Shown here: positions 53,515 to 61,574 of the stretch, in pieces
Position numbering within the stretch: position 1 is the first letter of the stretch
Layout: each line of letters opens with the position of its first letter
DNA from: JAKFEW01 sp036675505
Lineage (GTDB): Bacteria; Cyanobacteriota; Sericytochromatia; S15B-MN24; JAQBPE01
Assembly (NCBI GenBank): GCA_036675505.1
Contig: JAKFEW010000139.1
Location: 176,807-240,806 of the forward strand
Direction: 5' to 3'
DNA: 64,000 nt
Translations under genes and position numbers: made by a program
The notes under the pieces: model-generated
Database searches by the model: none
Told to the model about the DNA's origin: nothing
What the model saw: only the letters and a program-made list of their open reading frames with translations

Positions 53515-53545
53515 AGGGGCGCGCTCTCCGCGCACCCCCTCTATA
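53515..53545 (-). promoter_or_regulatory. GGGTATAGA -10 box overlapping a hairpin upstream of the SARP-type gene
   Basis: The minus strand has TATAGA (53545-53540) whose last base starts an interrupted hairpin (53540-53515: AGGGG...CCCCT around GCGC...GCGC). The hairpin is 22 bp beyond the DUF350 stop. The plus-strand form begins GTGTAGGGGCG, a sequence that recurs at 63877, so this could also be a repeat-family palindrome. Confidence 0.45.
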
Positions 53546-53561
53546 CCCCGATTCGGTCGGC

Positions 53562-54398
53562 CTAGGCGACGTTCATCACCAGGAGCGCGAACCCGATGTA
53601 GGTCGCCGCCTCGATCACGCCGGCGCCCACGTTCCGGTCGACCGCGATTTCGTGGTTCAGGTTCTTGAAGCCGAGCAGCACGCCGTTCACGACCAGCGCG
53701 CGCACCGGCCAGAGCAGCAGCAGCGGCAGGCACCAGATCAAGAAGCCATGCAGGTCCGCCTGCCAGTTCACGAAATCGCCCAGGACGGCGTTGTGGAGGA
53801 TGATGCCCATCGCGATCAGCGCGCCCGCGTAGCCGGCGGCGGCCGCGAGGTTCTTGCCTTCCACGATTTCCTTGTGGAGGTCGTAGGGCGTGATGTACTC
53901 GAAGATGTGCGCCATGACCGCGAGCACCACCTGGCCGAGCAGCTGGAACACCAGCAGGGCGACCCAGGCCGTGAGGCCGGAGCCCTCGCCGCGCACGGCG
54001 CCGCTGAAGATCGTGCCGGTGGCGACGAACGTGGCGAAGAGCACGAGGGCCGCGCCGATGTTGTGGTTCTCCACGATGTCGCGCTGGAGCTTGATGCCGC
54101 CCACGAGGGGCGCCGCGAAGAGCGAGGCGAAGAGGACGGCCACCCCGGCGACCCCGAAGGCGGCGAACGAGACGATGTCGGCGACCATGCCCTGCGCGGG
54201 CGAGGCCGCCACGCCGGACAGCGCGATGAAGACGCCCATGATGTAGCCCGCGACCGTGAGCGCCGCGGCAGGGTTGTCGTGGGTCGTGAGCTCGGTGTCC
54301 ATGTCGCGCTTGAGCACGACGCCCCAGAGCTGCTTGGCGACCCAGAGCAGCACCAATGACTCGACGAGCATCGCGAGGACGGTGAGATAGCGGTCCAT
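53562..54398 (-). CDS. DUF350-family membrane protein
   Basis: A 278-aa protein with about eight transmembrane helices arranged as two DUF350 (UPF0719) repeats. Family marks are THDNPAAALTVAGYIMG in the first half and DRNVGAGVIEAATYIGFALLV at the end. The function of the family is not established; members are often near envelope stress or polyamine genes. The start at 54398 has AGGAGG nine bases upstream, and that Shine-Dalgarno overlaps the TAG of the barrel-SppA gene, so they are in one operon. Confidence 0.85.
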   Translation of the reverse strand: MDRYLTVLAMLVESLVLLWVAKQLWGVVLKRDMDTELTTHDNPAAALTVAGYIMGVFIALSGVAASPAQGMVADIVSFAAFGVAGVAVLFASLFAAPLVGGIKLQRDIVENHNIGAALVLFATFVATGTIFSGAVRGEGSGLTAWVALLVFQLLGQVVLAVMAHIFEYITPYDLHKEIVEGKNLAAAAGYAGALIAMGIILHNAVLGDFVNWQADLHGFLIWCLPLLLLWPVRALVVNGVLLGFKNLNHEIAVDRNVGAGVIEAATYIGFALLVMNVA

Positions 54399-54411
54399 CG
54401 TCGGGCGCCTC

Positions 54412-56838
54412 CTAGTTGGATCGCGGCTCGACCGGCGGCGCGATCAGCCACGTGTTCACACGCGAGTAACGCTTCACGGCGTCGCCGGTTCGCCGCAGCT
54501 GGACGTCCATGTTGCTGTCGTCGAAGGTCTCCCACAGGGAGCCGGGCTTCGGCCAGAACTCGATCACCGAGCGCTCGGGGTCGAGCTTGCCCATCTCGCG
54601 GGCGTCGGCGATCGCCGCCTCCAGGCCGCCGAACTTGTCGACGAGGCCGTTGTCGAGGGCGCGCAGCCCCGACCAGACGCGACCCTGCGCGATCTCGTCG
54701 ACCCGGCTCGTCGCCATCCGGCGGCCCTTCGAGACGCGCTCGAGGAACTGCACGTAGGTGTAACGGGCGTGGTCGCGAATCATGGTCTGCTCGGCTTCCG
54801 TCCAGGGGCGCATCCCGCTGTCCATGTCGGCGTGCTCGCCGCGCTTGATCGTCTCGGTGGTGATGCCGAGCTTGTCGATCAGTCCCTTGAAGGCGAAGTG
54901 GCCGGAGAAGACGCCGATCGAGCCCGTGATCGTGCCGGGCTCCGCGTAAATTCGCGTGCCGTTGGCGGCGACCCAGTAGCCGCCGGAGGCCGCGACGTCG
55001 CCCATCGAGATGATCACGGGCTTGTTCTCGAGCCGCAGCAAATCGATTTCGCGCCCGATTTCGTCGGAGGCCACGGCGTCGCCGCCGGGCGAGTCGACCC
55101 GGATCACGACGGCCTTCACGGCGTCGTCCTTGCGCAGCTCGCGCAGCGCACGCGTCACGGTGGCCGAGCCCGTGTTGGCGCCGTCGAGCAGGTTGCCGCC
55201 GTCGCTTTCGCCGCGGGTGATGCCGCCGTCGATCACGACGATCGCGAGCTTGTCGGGCAGCCCCCACGTCTCGGGCTTGTACTCGGCGAGGTGATAGGTG
55301 TTCGCCGGGCCCTTTTCGGTGAGGCCGGAAACCTGGTCCGGGTACACGACGTCGTCGACCAGGTTCTTTTCCTTGGCCGTCGGCGGCGTGATCATGCCGC
55401 GCGCCACGATCGCCTTGACTTCATCCTTGCTCAGGCGGCGGGCCTTCGCGATCGCGTCGACGATCAGGCCATAGGCGTCCGAGAGCAGCGCCTCTTCCTG
55501 CTCCTTGGCGGGCTCGGATAGGTCCTTGCGCATGTACTGCTCGGGCGCGGACTTGTACTTGCCGATGCCCACGAACTGCGGCTGGACGCCGATCTTGTCG
55601 AAGAAGCCCTTGAAGAAGGGCGTGGTGACGGCCAGGCCCTTGAGGTCCAGCGAGCCCGCCGGGTGCTGGTAGATCTTGTCGGTGGCGATGGCCAGGTAGT
55701 ATTCACCCATCGAGGCGTCCGTCACGTAGGCGATCGTGGGCTTGCCGCTGGTCTTGAAGTCGGCGACGGCGTCGCGCAGCTCCTGGAGCTTGCCGAGGCC
55801 CGCGCTCACGCCCCGCAGGTCGAGCACGAGGCCCGCGACCTTGGAATCGACCTTGGCCTCGGCGATGCGGCGGGTCAGGTGGAGCACGCCCGGGTAGTAG
55901 TCCTGGCGAAGCTCGAAGATGTTCTGCGGGATGTCCAACAGATCGCCCTCGAGGCGCAAATACGCCATGCGGCTCGGGCCGACGCGCACGGCGCGGCGGT
56001 TTTCGAGGTCGCTCGTCGTGAGGTAGGTCATGTCGCTGCCGCCGAAGCGCGGGTGGGTGGCGCCGGTCATGAAGCCTGTGCCGATCTGGCCGAACTGCAG
56101 GCCCATGCCCAGGCTATAGTTGAGGTTCTGGTTCACCACGCCGCGCAGCGTGAAGCCGGGGATCGGCTCCACCTGGAGCCCGGCCCAGGGCGCGATGGCG
56201 TTGATCGGGTCGCCCTCGTTCCATGCGCCGTCCAGCGAGAGCGTGATGCGCTCGGTGCCCGGGCGGATCGCGATGCCGGGCCGGTACTGACGGCGCAGCA
56301 CGGACGCGCCGGTGAGGCCGAGCATCGGCTCGATCGCCGGCTGGTTCAGGTGATGCACCGCCAGGCCCGCCGCGAGCCAGGGGTTCGGCCGGTAGAGCGC
56401 CGAGACACCGAAGTCCGGGCTGTTGCCGCCCTGGCCGTCGAGGAACTGCAGGTAGTTGAACGTGCCGCCGAAGGCCAGCCCGCCGAACGCCTCGAAGCTG
56501 CCACCGAAGCGGTAGGTGTTGAGGAAGCGGTTGTCGTTCGTGCGGAACTGCTGCCAAGCGAAGCCGCCGCCGCCGCCGGTGAGGAACAGGCTCGTCTGGT
56601 CGAGCCCGTTGAGCGACCGACCGAAGTAGAGCTCCGAGCTGCGCTGGAAGGCCAGCGCCGCTGTGTTCACCGCGAGCGCCGACGCGTCTTCCAGGCCCGC
56701 GGCCGAAGACAGCGAGCCGAGCTCGAGCGGTGCGAAAACGGGATCCACGGCATAGGCCGGCGTGGGTACAAGGGCCATGGAGAGCGCCAGACCAACGCTT
56801 CCGGTCTTCAGCAGGGTGCGATTCCGGGCAGGTGACAT
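54412..56838 (-). CDS. sppA: Predicted outer-membrane beta-barrel fused to signal peptide peptidase SppA
   Basis: An 808-aa protein. A signal peptide (to about 30, PTPAYA) is followed by about 250 residues that look like a porin-type barrel: alternating strands with GGSFEAFGGLAFGGTF, WLAAGLAVHHL and YSLGMGLQFGQIGTGF, and many aromatic girdle residues. Residues about 290-790 are a full two-domain S49 peptidase of the long SppA type, with Lys388 (IATDKIY) and the nucleophile Ser618 (GDVAASGGYW) as the expected dyad. The usual N-terminal membrane helix of SppA is absent. The start at 56838 has AAAGGTAG upstream. Ordinary SppA degrades cleaved signal peptides from the inner membrane, so a barrel would place it on the outer membrane. 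Confidence 0.82.
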   Translation of the reverse strand: MSPARNRTLLKTGSVGLALSMALVPTPAYAVDPVFAPLELGSLSSAAGLEDASALAVNTAALAFQRSSELYFGRSLNGLDQTSLFLTGGGGGFAWQQFRTNDNRFLNTYRFGGSFEAFGGLAFGGTFNYLQFLDGQGGNSPDFGVSALYRPNPWLAAGLAVHHLNQPAIEPMLGLTGASVLRRQYRPGIAIRPGTERITLSLDGAWNEGDPINAIAPWAGLQVEPIPGFTLRGVVNQNLNYSLGMGLQFGQIGTGFMTGATHPRFGGSDMTYLTTSDLENRRAVRVGPSRMAYLRLEGDLLDIPQNIFELRQDYYPGVLHLTRRIAEAKVDSKVAGLVLDLRGVSAGLGKLQELRDAVADFKTSGKPTIAYVTDASMGEYYLAIATDKIYQHPAGSLDLKGLAVTTPFFKGFFDKIGVQPQFVGIGKYKSAPEQYMRKDLSEPAKEQEEALLSDAYGLIVDAIAKARRLSKDEVKAIVARGMITPPTAKEKNLVDDVVYPDQVSGLTEKGPANTYHLAEYKPETWGLPDKLAIVVIDGGITRGESDGGNLLDGANTGSATVTRALRELRKDDAVKAVVIRVDSPGGDAVASDEIGREIDLLRLENKPVIISMGDVAASGGYWVAANGTRIYAEPGTITGSIGVFSGHFAFKGLIDKLGITTETIKRGEHADMDSGMRPWTEAEQTMIRDHARYTYVQFLERVSKGRRMATSRVDEIAQGRVWSGLRALDNGLVDKFGGLEAAIADAREMGKLDPERSVIEFWPKPGSLWETFDDSNMDVQLRRTGDAVKRYSRVNTWLIAPPVEPRSN

Positions 56839-57171
56839 AACGTGACTACCTTTCCAACCGGACCGCGGCATCTGGCGCGGGTTTGGGAGGGATGACCAAA
56901 CAAATCTGTAATATGGCGCACAGACGCCATTCACGCGATTTCTCTAGTATTGACAAAGGGTTGCTGCCGCGCCGGCCAGTATAGCCTGCTCGCCGATCGC
57001 CGTAAAGGCGGGCGCGAAGCGCACAGGCAGGCTGATTCCTAGCAAACTGTTTCTTAACATTTATAACGAAGTCACAATAATCCATTGCCGCTAGCGGCGT
57101 CCGCACGTAGAATGGGCAATGCCCCGGACATGGCCCACCAGGCCATCCCTGGGCGCGACACAGGAGTGAAC
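56839..57171. other. Divergent intergenic region between sppA and the M15 peptidase gene
   Basis: This 333-bp gap is relatively AT-rich. It carries the M15 promoter near its right end, listed separately, and a small 6-bp hairpin (ATGGCG / CGCCAT, 56913-56930) on the sppA side. I could not pick a convincing sppA promoter. A TTGACA at 56950-56955 has no -10 at a usable distance. No gene or RNA is evident. Confidence 0.4.
57085..57113 (+). promoter_or_regulatory. Sigma-70-type promoter of the M15 peptidase-thrB-lysC genes
   Basis: TTGCCG (57085-57090) and TAGAAT (57108-57113) are 17 bp apart. The -10 is directly followed by a GGGC-AAT-GCCC palindrome (57114-57124) that spans the predicted start near 57120. 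Confidence 0.6.
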
Positions 57172-58263
57172 ATGCGCGTCATCGTCCCCCTTCTCGCCGC
57201 CAGCGCCGTCCTCGTCAACTTGGGCTTCGCCCCCGCCGCGGGCGCCACAGGCTTCGCCAGCGTCCCCATGACCGACGCGGCCGCCGAGTTGCTCGACCAG
57301 GCCACCATCAGTTCGTTCGCCGAAGGCGTCGCCGCGGCGTCGGGCACCGGCTTCGACGGCTCGGCTTTCCAGCTCGCCGTCTTCAAGCCCCAGGTCCGCT
57401 CGCCCCGCAAGCTCGACGTGCAGTACGTCTCGCCGTGGGTCGACGTGGTCACGGTGCTCCCCGGCGAGCGCTTCCCGCTCCGTGCGATGTCGCCCGGCGG
57501 CAAGCCCGTGAGCGTGACCTGGCGCGCGAAGGGGGGCGGCCTCGCTTACGGCGAGAACATGGCCGTGTGGACCGCGCCGCTCGAGGCGGGCGCCTACGCC
57601 GTCACCGCCACGGGCCTGGTGGCCGGGCGCACCATGGCGCGCACGCTCTCGATGATCGTCACCGTGCCCGCGAGCAAAGTCAAAGGCGGCAAGCTCAACG
57701 GCTACCCGATCGGCAGCTATCCGAAGGGCTTCGGGCCCAAGCCCACGCTGGTCGCAAACCGGGGCGCGCGCGAAGACAAGTACGCCGTACCCGCGGGCTT
57801 CGTCGAGTTGAGCCGAGACACCGCGGAGGTGCCCCTGAGCCGCCACTACAAGGTGCGCGATTTCCAGGGCAAGGACGCGTACGTGGGCGGCAAGAAGTAC
57901 CTCTTCATCGAGCCCAAGCTGGTCGAGAAGCTCGAGCGGCTGATGGTCACGCTGAATGCGGCGGGTTATCCGTGCAGCAAGCTCGAAATCATGAGCGGGT
58001 TCCGGTCGCCGGCGCTGAACCGCGCGATCGGCAACGTCACCAGCCTCAGCCGCCACACCTACGGCGACGCGGCCGATATGATCTGCCAGGACTTCAACCG
58101 CGACAAGAAGAACGACATCCTCGACGCCCAGATCCTGCTCGCGGCCGTGACCAAGCTCGACAAGGAGACCGACCTGACGGGCGGCGCCGCGCTCTACCCG
58201 CCCACGGGCGCGCACGGGTACTTCGTGCACACCGACACGCGGGGCTCCATCGTCCGGTGGTGA
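57172..58263 (+). CDS. Secreted M15-family (D-Ala-D-Ala carboxypeptidase-like) peptidase
   Basis: A 363-aa exported protein with a signal peptide (to about 27, PAAGA). The middle (about 80-165) is an Ig-like beta domain (VSPWVDVVTVLPGERF, PLEAGAYAVTATG). The C-terminal third is a peptidase M15/DUF882 fold with zinc ligands in SRHTYGDAADM (His about 294, Asp about 301) and HGYFVHTD (His about 352). The substrate site is SGFRSPALNRAIG. It would cut peptidoglycan stem peptides. The start at 57172 has CAGGAG six bases upstream. Its TGA overlaps the thrB ATG by 1 nt, an odd coupling of a wall enzyme with threonine synthesis. Confidence 0.85.
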   Translation: MRVIVPLLAASAVLVNLGFAPAAGATGFASVPMTDAAAELLDQATISSFAEGVAAASGTGFDGSAFQLAVFKPQVRSPRKLDVQYVSPWVDVVTVLPGERFPLRAMSPGGKPVSVTWRAKGGGLAYGENMAVWTAPLEAGAYAVTATGLVAGRTMARTLSMIVTVPASKVKGGKLNGYPIGSYPKGFGPKPTLVANRGAREDKYAVPAGFVELSRDTAEVPLSRHYKVRDFQGKDAYVGGKKYLFIEPKLVEKLERLMVTLNAAGYPCSKLEIMSGFRSPALNRAIGNVTSLSRHTYGDAADMICQDFNRDKKNDILDAQILLAAVTKLDKETDLTGGAALYPPTGAHGYFVHTDTRGSIVRW

Positions 58264-59156
58264 TGGTCCGGATCCCGGCCACCAGCGCCAACCTGGGGCC
58301 GGGCTTCGATGTGTTGGGGCTGGCCTTGCCGCTCTACAACCGCATCACGCTCGCCGAGGCCGATGGCCTCGGCATCGTGCATTCGGGCCCCTACGCGGAC
58401 GGCTTGCCCGCTGGCGACGATCACCTTTCCGTCCGGGCCGCGCGCGCGCTGGCCGCACAGCTCGGTCGGCCCTTGCCCACCTGGCGCTGGGCGATCGACG
58501 TCCAGATCCCGCCGTCGCGCGGGATGGGCAGCTCATCGGCGGCGATCGTCGGCGGGCTGGTGGCGGCGAACGAGGCCTTTGGCCGCCCGCTCGAGCGGGC
58601 GGCCTTGCTCGACCTGGCCGCGAACCTCGAAGGGCACCCGGACAACGTGGCGCCGGCGATCTTCGGCGGCGTCACGGCCGCGTTTATGGAGGATGGGCGA
58701 TCGATCTGCATCCCGCTCACCGACCGAGCGCCTAGCACGCTGGTCGCCGCCGTGCCAGATTTCAAGCTGTCGACGGCCGAGGCCCGCGCGGTCCTGCCGA
58801 CCTCGATCCCGCGCGCCGACGCGATCGCGAACATCGCCCATGTGACCGCGCTCACCACCGTTATGTTGACCGGAGAGGTATCATGGCTGCCGCTCGGCTT
58901 GCGCGATCGCCTCCACCAGCCCTACCGGCTGCCGCTCGTCCGGGGCGCCCAGGCCGTCTTCGACGCGGCACGGGACGCCGGTGCCTGGGGGGCGGTGATC
59001 AGCGGGGCCGGGCCGACGCTGTTGGCGTTCGCGCCGGCGGAGCGTGCGGCCGACGTCGGCCGGGCGATGACCGCGGCCTGGGCCGAGCACGGCGTCGCGG
59101 CGGCGATCCACGCGTTCGACCGCCTGGCCCAGGGCGCGGGCCTCGAACCCGCGTAG
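58263..59156 (+). CDS. thrB: Homoserine kinase
   Basis: GHMP-family kinase that phosphorylates homoserine, the step before threonine synthase. Family motifs are PATSANLGPGFD at the N-terminus, the ATP loop PPSRGMGSSSAA (83-94) and SGAGPTLLAF near the C-terminus. The 297-aa length is typical. The ATG overlaps the M15 peptidase stop by 1 nt, and lysC follows after 21 bp. The long antisense frame across it is a GC-rich shadow. Confidence 0.95.
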   Translation: MVRIPATSANLGPGFDVLGLALPLYNRITLAEADGLGIVHSGPYADGLPAGDDHLSVRAARALAAQLGRPLPTWRWAIDVQIPPSRGMGSSSAAIVGGLVAANEAFGRPLERAALLDLAANLEGHPDNVAPAIFGGVTAAFMEDGRSICIPLTDRAPSTLVAAVPDFKLSTAEARAVLPTSIPRADAIANIAHVTALTTVMLTGEVSWLPLGLRDRLHQPYRLPLVRGAQAVFDAARDAGAWGAVISGAGPTLLAFAPAERAADVGRAMTAAWAEHGVAAAIHAFDRLAQGAGLEPA

Positions 59157-59177
59157 TCTCAACGGAAAGGTCTCCCT

Positions 59178-60416
59178 ATGGCCCTGATCGTCCAGAAGTT
59201 CGGCGGCACGTCCGTCGCCAACCCCGAGCGCATCCGCCACGTCGCCGGTCGGATCGCGAGCGCCAAGCAGGCTGGCCACCAGGTCGTCGTGGTGGTGTCG
59301 GCCATGGGCCACACCACCGACGAGCTGATCGAGCTCAAGGACCAGGTGACGAACTACGCCTCGCCGCGCGAGCTCGACATGTTGCTCGCCACCGGCGAGC
59401 AGGTCTCGATCGCGCTGGTCGCGATGGCGCTGCAGGCGGTCGGGGTCCCGGCGATCTCGATGACCGGCGCGCAGGCCGGCATCCGCACCGAGCCCGTGCA
59501 CACGCGCGCGCGCATCATCGACATCCACACCGACCGCCTGAAGCAGCTGCTCGCCGAGGATTACATCCCGGTCGTGGCAGGCTTCCAGGGCGTCACCTAC
59601 AACGGCGAGATCTGCACGCTCGGCCGCGGCGGCTCGGACACCACGGCCGTGGCGCTGGCCGCGGCGCTCAAGGCGCATGAATGCGAGATCTTCACCGACG
59701 TGTCGGGCGTCTACACGACCGACCCGCGCATCGTCGAAGACGCCCGCCTGCTCAAGGAGATCTCGTACGACGAGATGCTCGAGCTCGCGAGCCTGGGCGC
59801 GCAGGTGCTGCACCCGCGGGCCGTGGAATACGCCAAGCAATACGATCTGGTCATCCGGGTCCGCTCGACCTTCGATGAAGGCCTGGGCACCGTCGTGAAG
59901 GGAGTAGAGGATATGGAGAACGTGACGCCCGTCCGCGGCGTGGCCGTGGACATGAACCAGGCGAAGGTGGCCCTGTTGGCCGTGCCCGATCGGCCGGGCA
60001 TCGCCGCGCGCCTCTTCGGCGCGCTGTCCGACCATGGCGTCAACGTCGACATGATCACCCAGGCCGTGCGCGCCGAGAACACCAACGACATCGGCTTCAC
60101 GGTGCCCCGCAACGACCTGGACAAGGCCGTCGAGGTGACGTCCGAGGTGGGCAAGGCGATGGGCGCTGGCGAGATCGTGAAGGACCTCGACGTGGCGAAG
60201 GTCTCGATCGTCGGATCCGGCATGGTCAACCACGCCGGCATCGCGGCGAAGATGTTCCAGGCCCTCGCCGACGGCAACATCAACATCCAGATGATCGCCA
60301 CGTCGGAGATCAAGGTGAGCTGCGTGATCAACCGGGAACAGGCTCAGCAAGCGGTTCGGCTGGTCCACAACGCTTTCCACCTGGGCTCGCCGATGCCGAC
60401 CGTGGAGGTCGGCTAG
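59178..60416 (+). CDS. lysC: Aspartate kinase
   Basis: First enzyme of the aspartate pathway to lysine, threonine and methionine. The kinase motif KFGGTSV is at 7-13, with GRGGSDTTAVALAAAL and the TTDPRIVEDARLL segment. Two C-terminal ACT domains (about 265-412; for example VPDRPGIAARLFGAL and VGSGMVNHAGIAAKMFQAL) bind feedback inhibitors such as lysine or threonine. The 412-aa length matches the regulated monofunctional type. GGAAAGG precedes the ATG. It pairs with thrB directly upstream. Confidence 0.97.
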   Translation: MALIVQKFGGTSVANPERIRHVAGRIASAKQAGHQVVVVVSAMGHTTDELIELKDQVTNYASPRELDMLLATGEQVSIALVAMALQAVGVPAISMTGAQAGIRTEPVHTRARIIDIHTDRLKQLLAEDYIPVVAGFQGVTYNGEICTLGRGGSDTTAVALAAALKAHECEIFTDVSGVYTTDPRIVEDARLLKEISYDEMLELASLGAQVLHPRAVEYAKQYDLVIRVRSTFDEGLGTVVKGVEDMENVTPVRGVAVDMNQAKVALLAVPDRPGIAARLFGALSDHGVNVDMITQAVRAENTNDIGFTVPRNDLDKAVEVTSEVGKAMGAGEIVKDLDVAKVSIVGSGMVNHAGIAAKMFQALADGNINIQMIATSEIKVSCVINREQAQQAVRLVHNAFHLGSPMPTVEVG

Positions 60417-60425
60417 CCGCGGGGT

Positions 60426-60455
60426 TTGACACCCGCGGCGGGGGGCTGGTACTAT
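60426..60455 (+). promoter_or_regulatory. Promoter of tRNA-Ala
   Basis: A consensus TTGACA (60426-60431) and TACTAT (60450-60455) with an 18-bp spacer lie ahead of the tRNA. The -35 begins 10 bp after the lysC stop. A GCGCG-GTAA-CGCGC stem-loop (near 60466-60479) lies in the 5' leader removed by RNase P. Confidence 0.75.
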
Positions 60456-60493
60456 ATGACGGTCCGCGCGGTAACGCGCTGGGCCGACACTTC

Positions 60494-60566
60494 GGGGGTA
60501 TGGCGCAGTTGGTAGCGCGTCTGCATGGCATGCAGAAGGTCACCGGTTCGAATCCGGTTACCTCCA
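60494..60566 (+). tRNA. tRNA-Ala (anticodon GGC)
   Basis: A complete cloverleaf of 73 nt. The acceptor stem is GGGGGTA paired with TACCTCC (one G-U) plus discriminator A. The anticodon stem is TCTGC/GCAGA with loop ATGGCAT (anticodon GGC at 60527-60529). The T arm is ACCGG-TTCGAAT-CCGGT. The 3' CCA is not encoded. It has its own promoter and terminator. Confidence 0.96.
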
Positions 60567-60571
60567 CTATG

Positions 60572-60603
60572 AGGCCAGGGAACGTTGAATCGTTCCTTGG
60601 CCT
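60572..60603 (+). terminator. Intrinsic terminator of tRNA-Ala
   Basis: A 13-bp stem (AGGCCAGGGAACG / CGTTCCTTGGCCT, one G-U) with a TTGAAT loop followed by four further T residues, beginning 5 bp after the tRNA. Confidence 0.9.
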
Positions 60604-60646
60604 TTTTCATGCGCACGAGCGCGTTTTTCCGGAGGAGGTCAGTCGG

Positions 60647-61219
60647 ATGATGGCGGCGGCGGATGTGTGGGAGATCCTGGACCCCTTGGCGGAAGCTCGC
60701 ATCGACGTCTGGGTGGAGGGCGGCTGGGCCATCGACGCCCTGATCGGTCGGCAAACGCGCGAGCACCGCGACCTGGACATCACGATCCGCCACACCGACG
60801 AGGCCCGGTTCGGGAAGACCATCGAGTCCCTCGGGTTCAGGACTGTGCGCGTCGACAACGCGGCCAACTGGGTCGTCGAGGATGCGGTGGGGAAGCAGGT
60901 CGACGTTCACATCGTGGATTTGACGATGACCCGACTCGACGGCGATGGCGTCGAAGTTTACGGCCCGGGGGGATTGGCGTACTACGTTGGCGCCTTCGGC
61001 GGGCGGGGACGGATCGCGGGACGGGAGGTCGCATGCATCGGCCTCGACTTCAAGATCACGGCGAGCACCTTCTACGAGCCCGACGACGGGGATTTCGCAG
61101 ACCTCGTGGCGCTTTGTGGCCATTTCGGGCGCCCCCTGCCGCCGCGGTACCAGGCGATGTTGGAGGCCCGGAATCGCTCGCCGGCGGGCCCTGATGGAGG
61201 CGAGGCGAAGGCTCCGTGA
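60647..61219 (+). CDS. Nucleotidyltransferase resembling ANT(2'')/Lnu aminoglycoside-lincosamide enzymes
   Basis: A 190-aa protein with the nucleotidyltransferase core seen in aminoglycoside 2''- and lincosamide adenylyltransferases: VEGGWAIDALIGRQTREHRDLDITI (split: GGWAID at 25-30, metal Asp42 and Asp44). The general fold also occurs in housekeeping and toxin-like enzymes, so antibiotic resistance is only a possibility. The start at 60647 is chosen because GGAGGAGG lies nine bases upstream and earlier starts fall inside the tRNA terminator. It stands alone at the edge of the accessory region. Confidence 0.75.
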   Translation: MMAAADVWEILDPLAEARIDVWVEGGWAIDALIGRQTREHRDLDITIRHTDEARFGKTIESLGFRTVRVDNAANWVVEDAVGKQVDVHIVDLTMTRLDGDGVEVYGPGGLAYYVGAFGGRGRIAGREVACIGLDFKITASTFYEPDDGDFADLVALCGHFGRPLPPRYQAMLEARNRSPAGPDGGEAKAP

Positions 61220-61551
61220 CCGCCAGGTTTGCTCCATGCCGACGCCCCTGGCGAGCTGGCAGCCGCGATCTAGGCGGTGTCGTCGTCGCGGGCCGGGAAA
61301 CCGACTACCGAGGTCTTTCGCAAGTGGGGATTCTATTTGAACTTGAGCGAGGCGAGCCTGCTATCGCTGCTCGCCAAGCACTGTCCCGAGGCGCACCTTG
61401 CGTAGGGTCGTGCCGGCCGAAATCCGAGATCACTTGCGTCAGGTGGACGCGAGACTGACGAAACCGACGCGCTTGCCGGTGATAGGCGGCGCCGCGGTAG
61501 CGCGCGGCTGGGACAATTTGATGGATCCGGCCCGCTTCGTTTCTCCATTAG
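61220..61551. other. Gene-poor stretch with decayed coding fragments
   Basis: Between the nucleotidyltransferase and the NHL lipoprotein no intact gene is seen. It holds two short overlapping frames on the plus strand. One runs 61277-61405 (GTG start, 42 codons, ending LLAKHCPEAHLA). The other, 61398-61574, is listed as a relic. The TAG of the first overlaps the start region of the second, as in a coupled gene pair, so this may be the remains of a two-gene cassette. Confidence 0.4.
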
Positions 61552-61574
61552 TTAAAAAGGGTCGTCGCACATGA
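61398..61574 (+). pseudogene. Fragment resembling the N-terminus of a DUF6036/nucleotidyltransferase-type protein
   Basis: A 58-codon frame reads AEIRDHLRQVDARLTKPTR then LPVIGGAAVARGW. This matches from memory the opening of small nucleotidyltransferase-like proteins (helix, then VIGGAA loop), but the following Thr-Arg-Asp-Ile-Asp catalytic strand is missing and the frame runs into unrelated sequence. It overlaps the convergent NHL gene end. It is most likely a truncated relic. Confidence 0.35.

Noticed and set aside
56950..56955. TTGACA as a plus-strand -35
   Set aside because: The nearest -10-like sequence (TATAGC, 56980) is 24 bp away, too far. The M15 gene has a much better promoter at 57085-57113.
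60500..60646. Upstream extension of the nucleotidyltransferase frame through the tRNA
   Set aside because: The frame overlaps the tRNA and its terminator. A strong GGAGGAGG places the start at 60647.
60647..61219. Calling the nucleotidyltransferase an antibiotic-resistance gene
   Set aside because: Only the general fold and the GGWAID and Asp motifs are shared; there is no mobile element beside it and its composition matches the genome.
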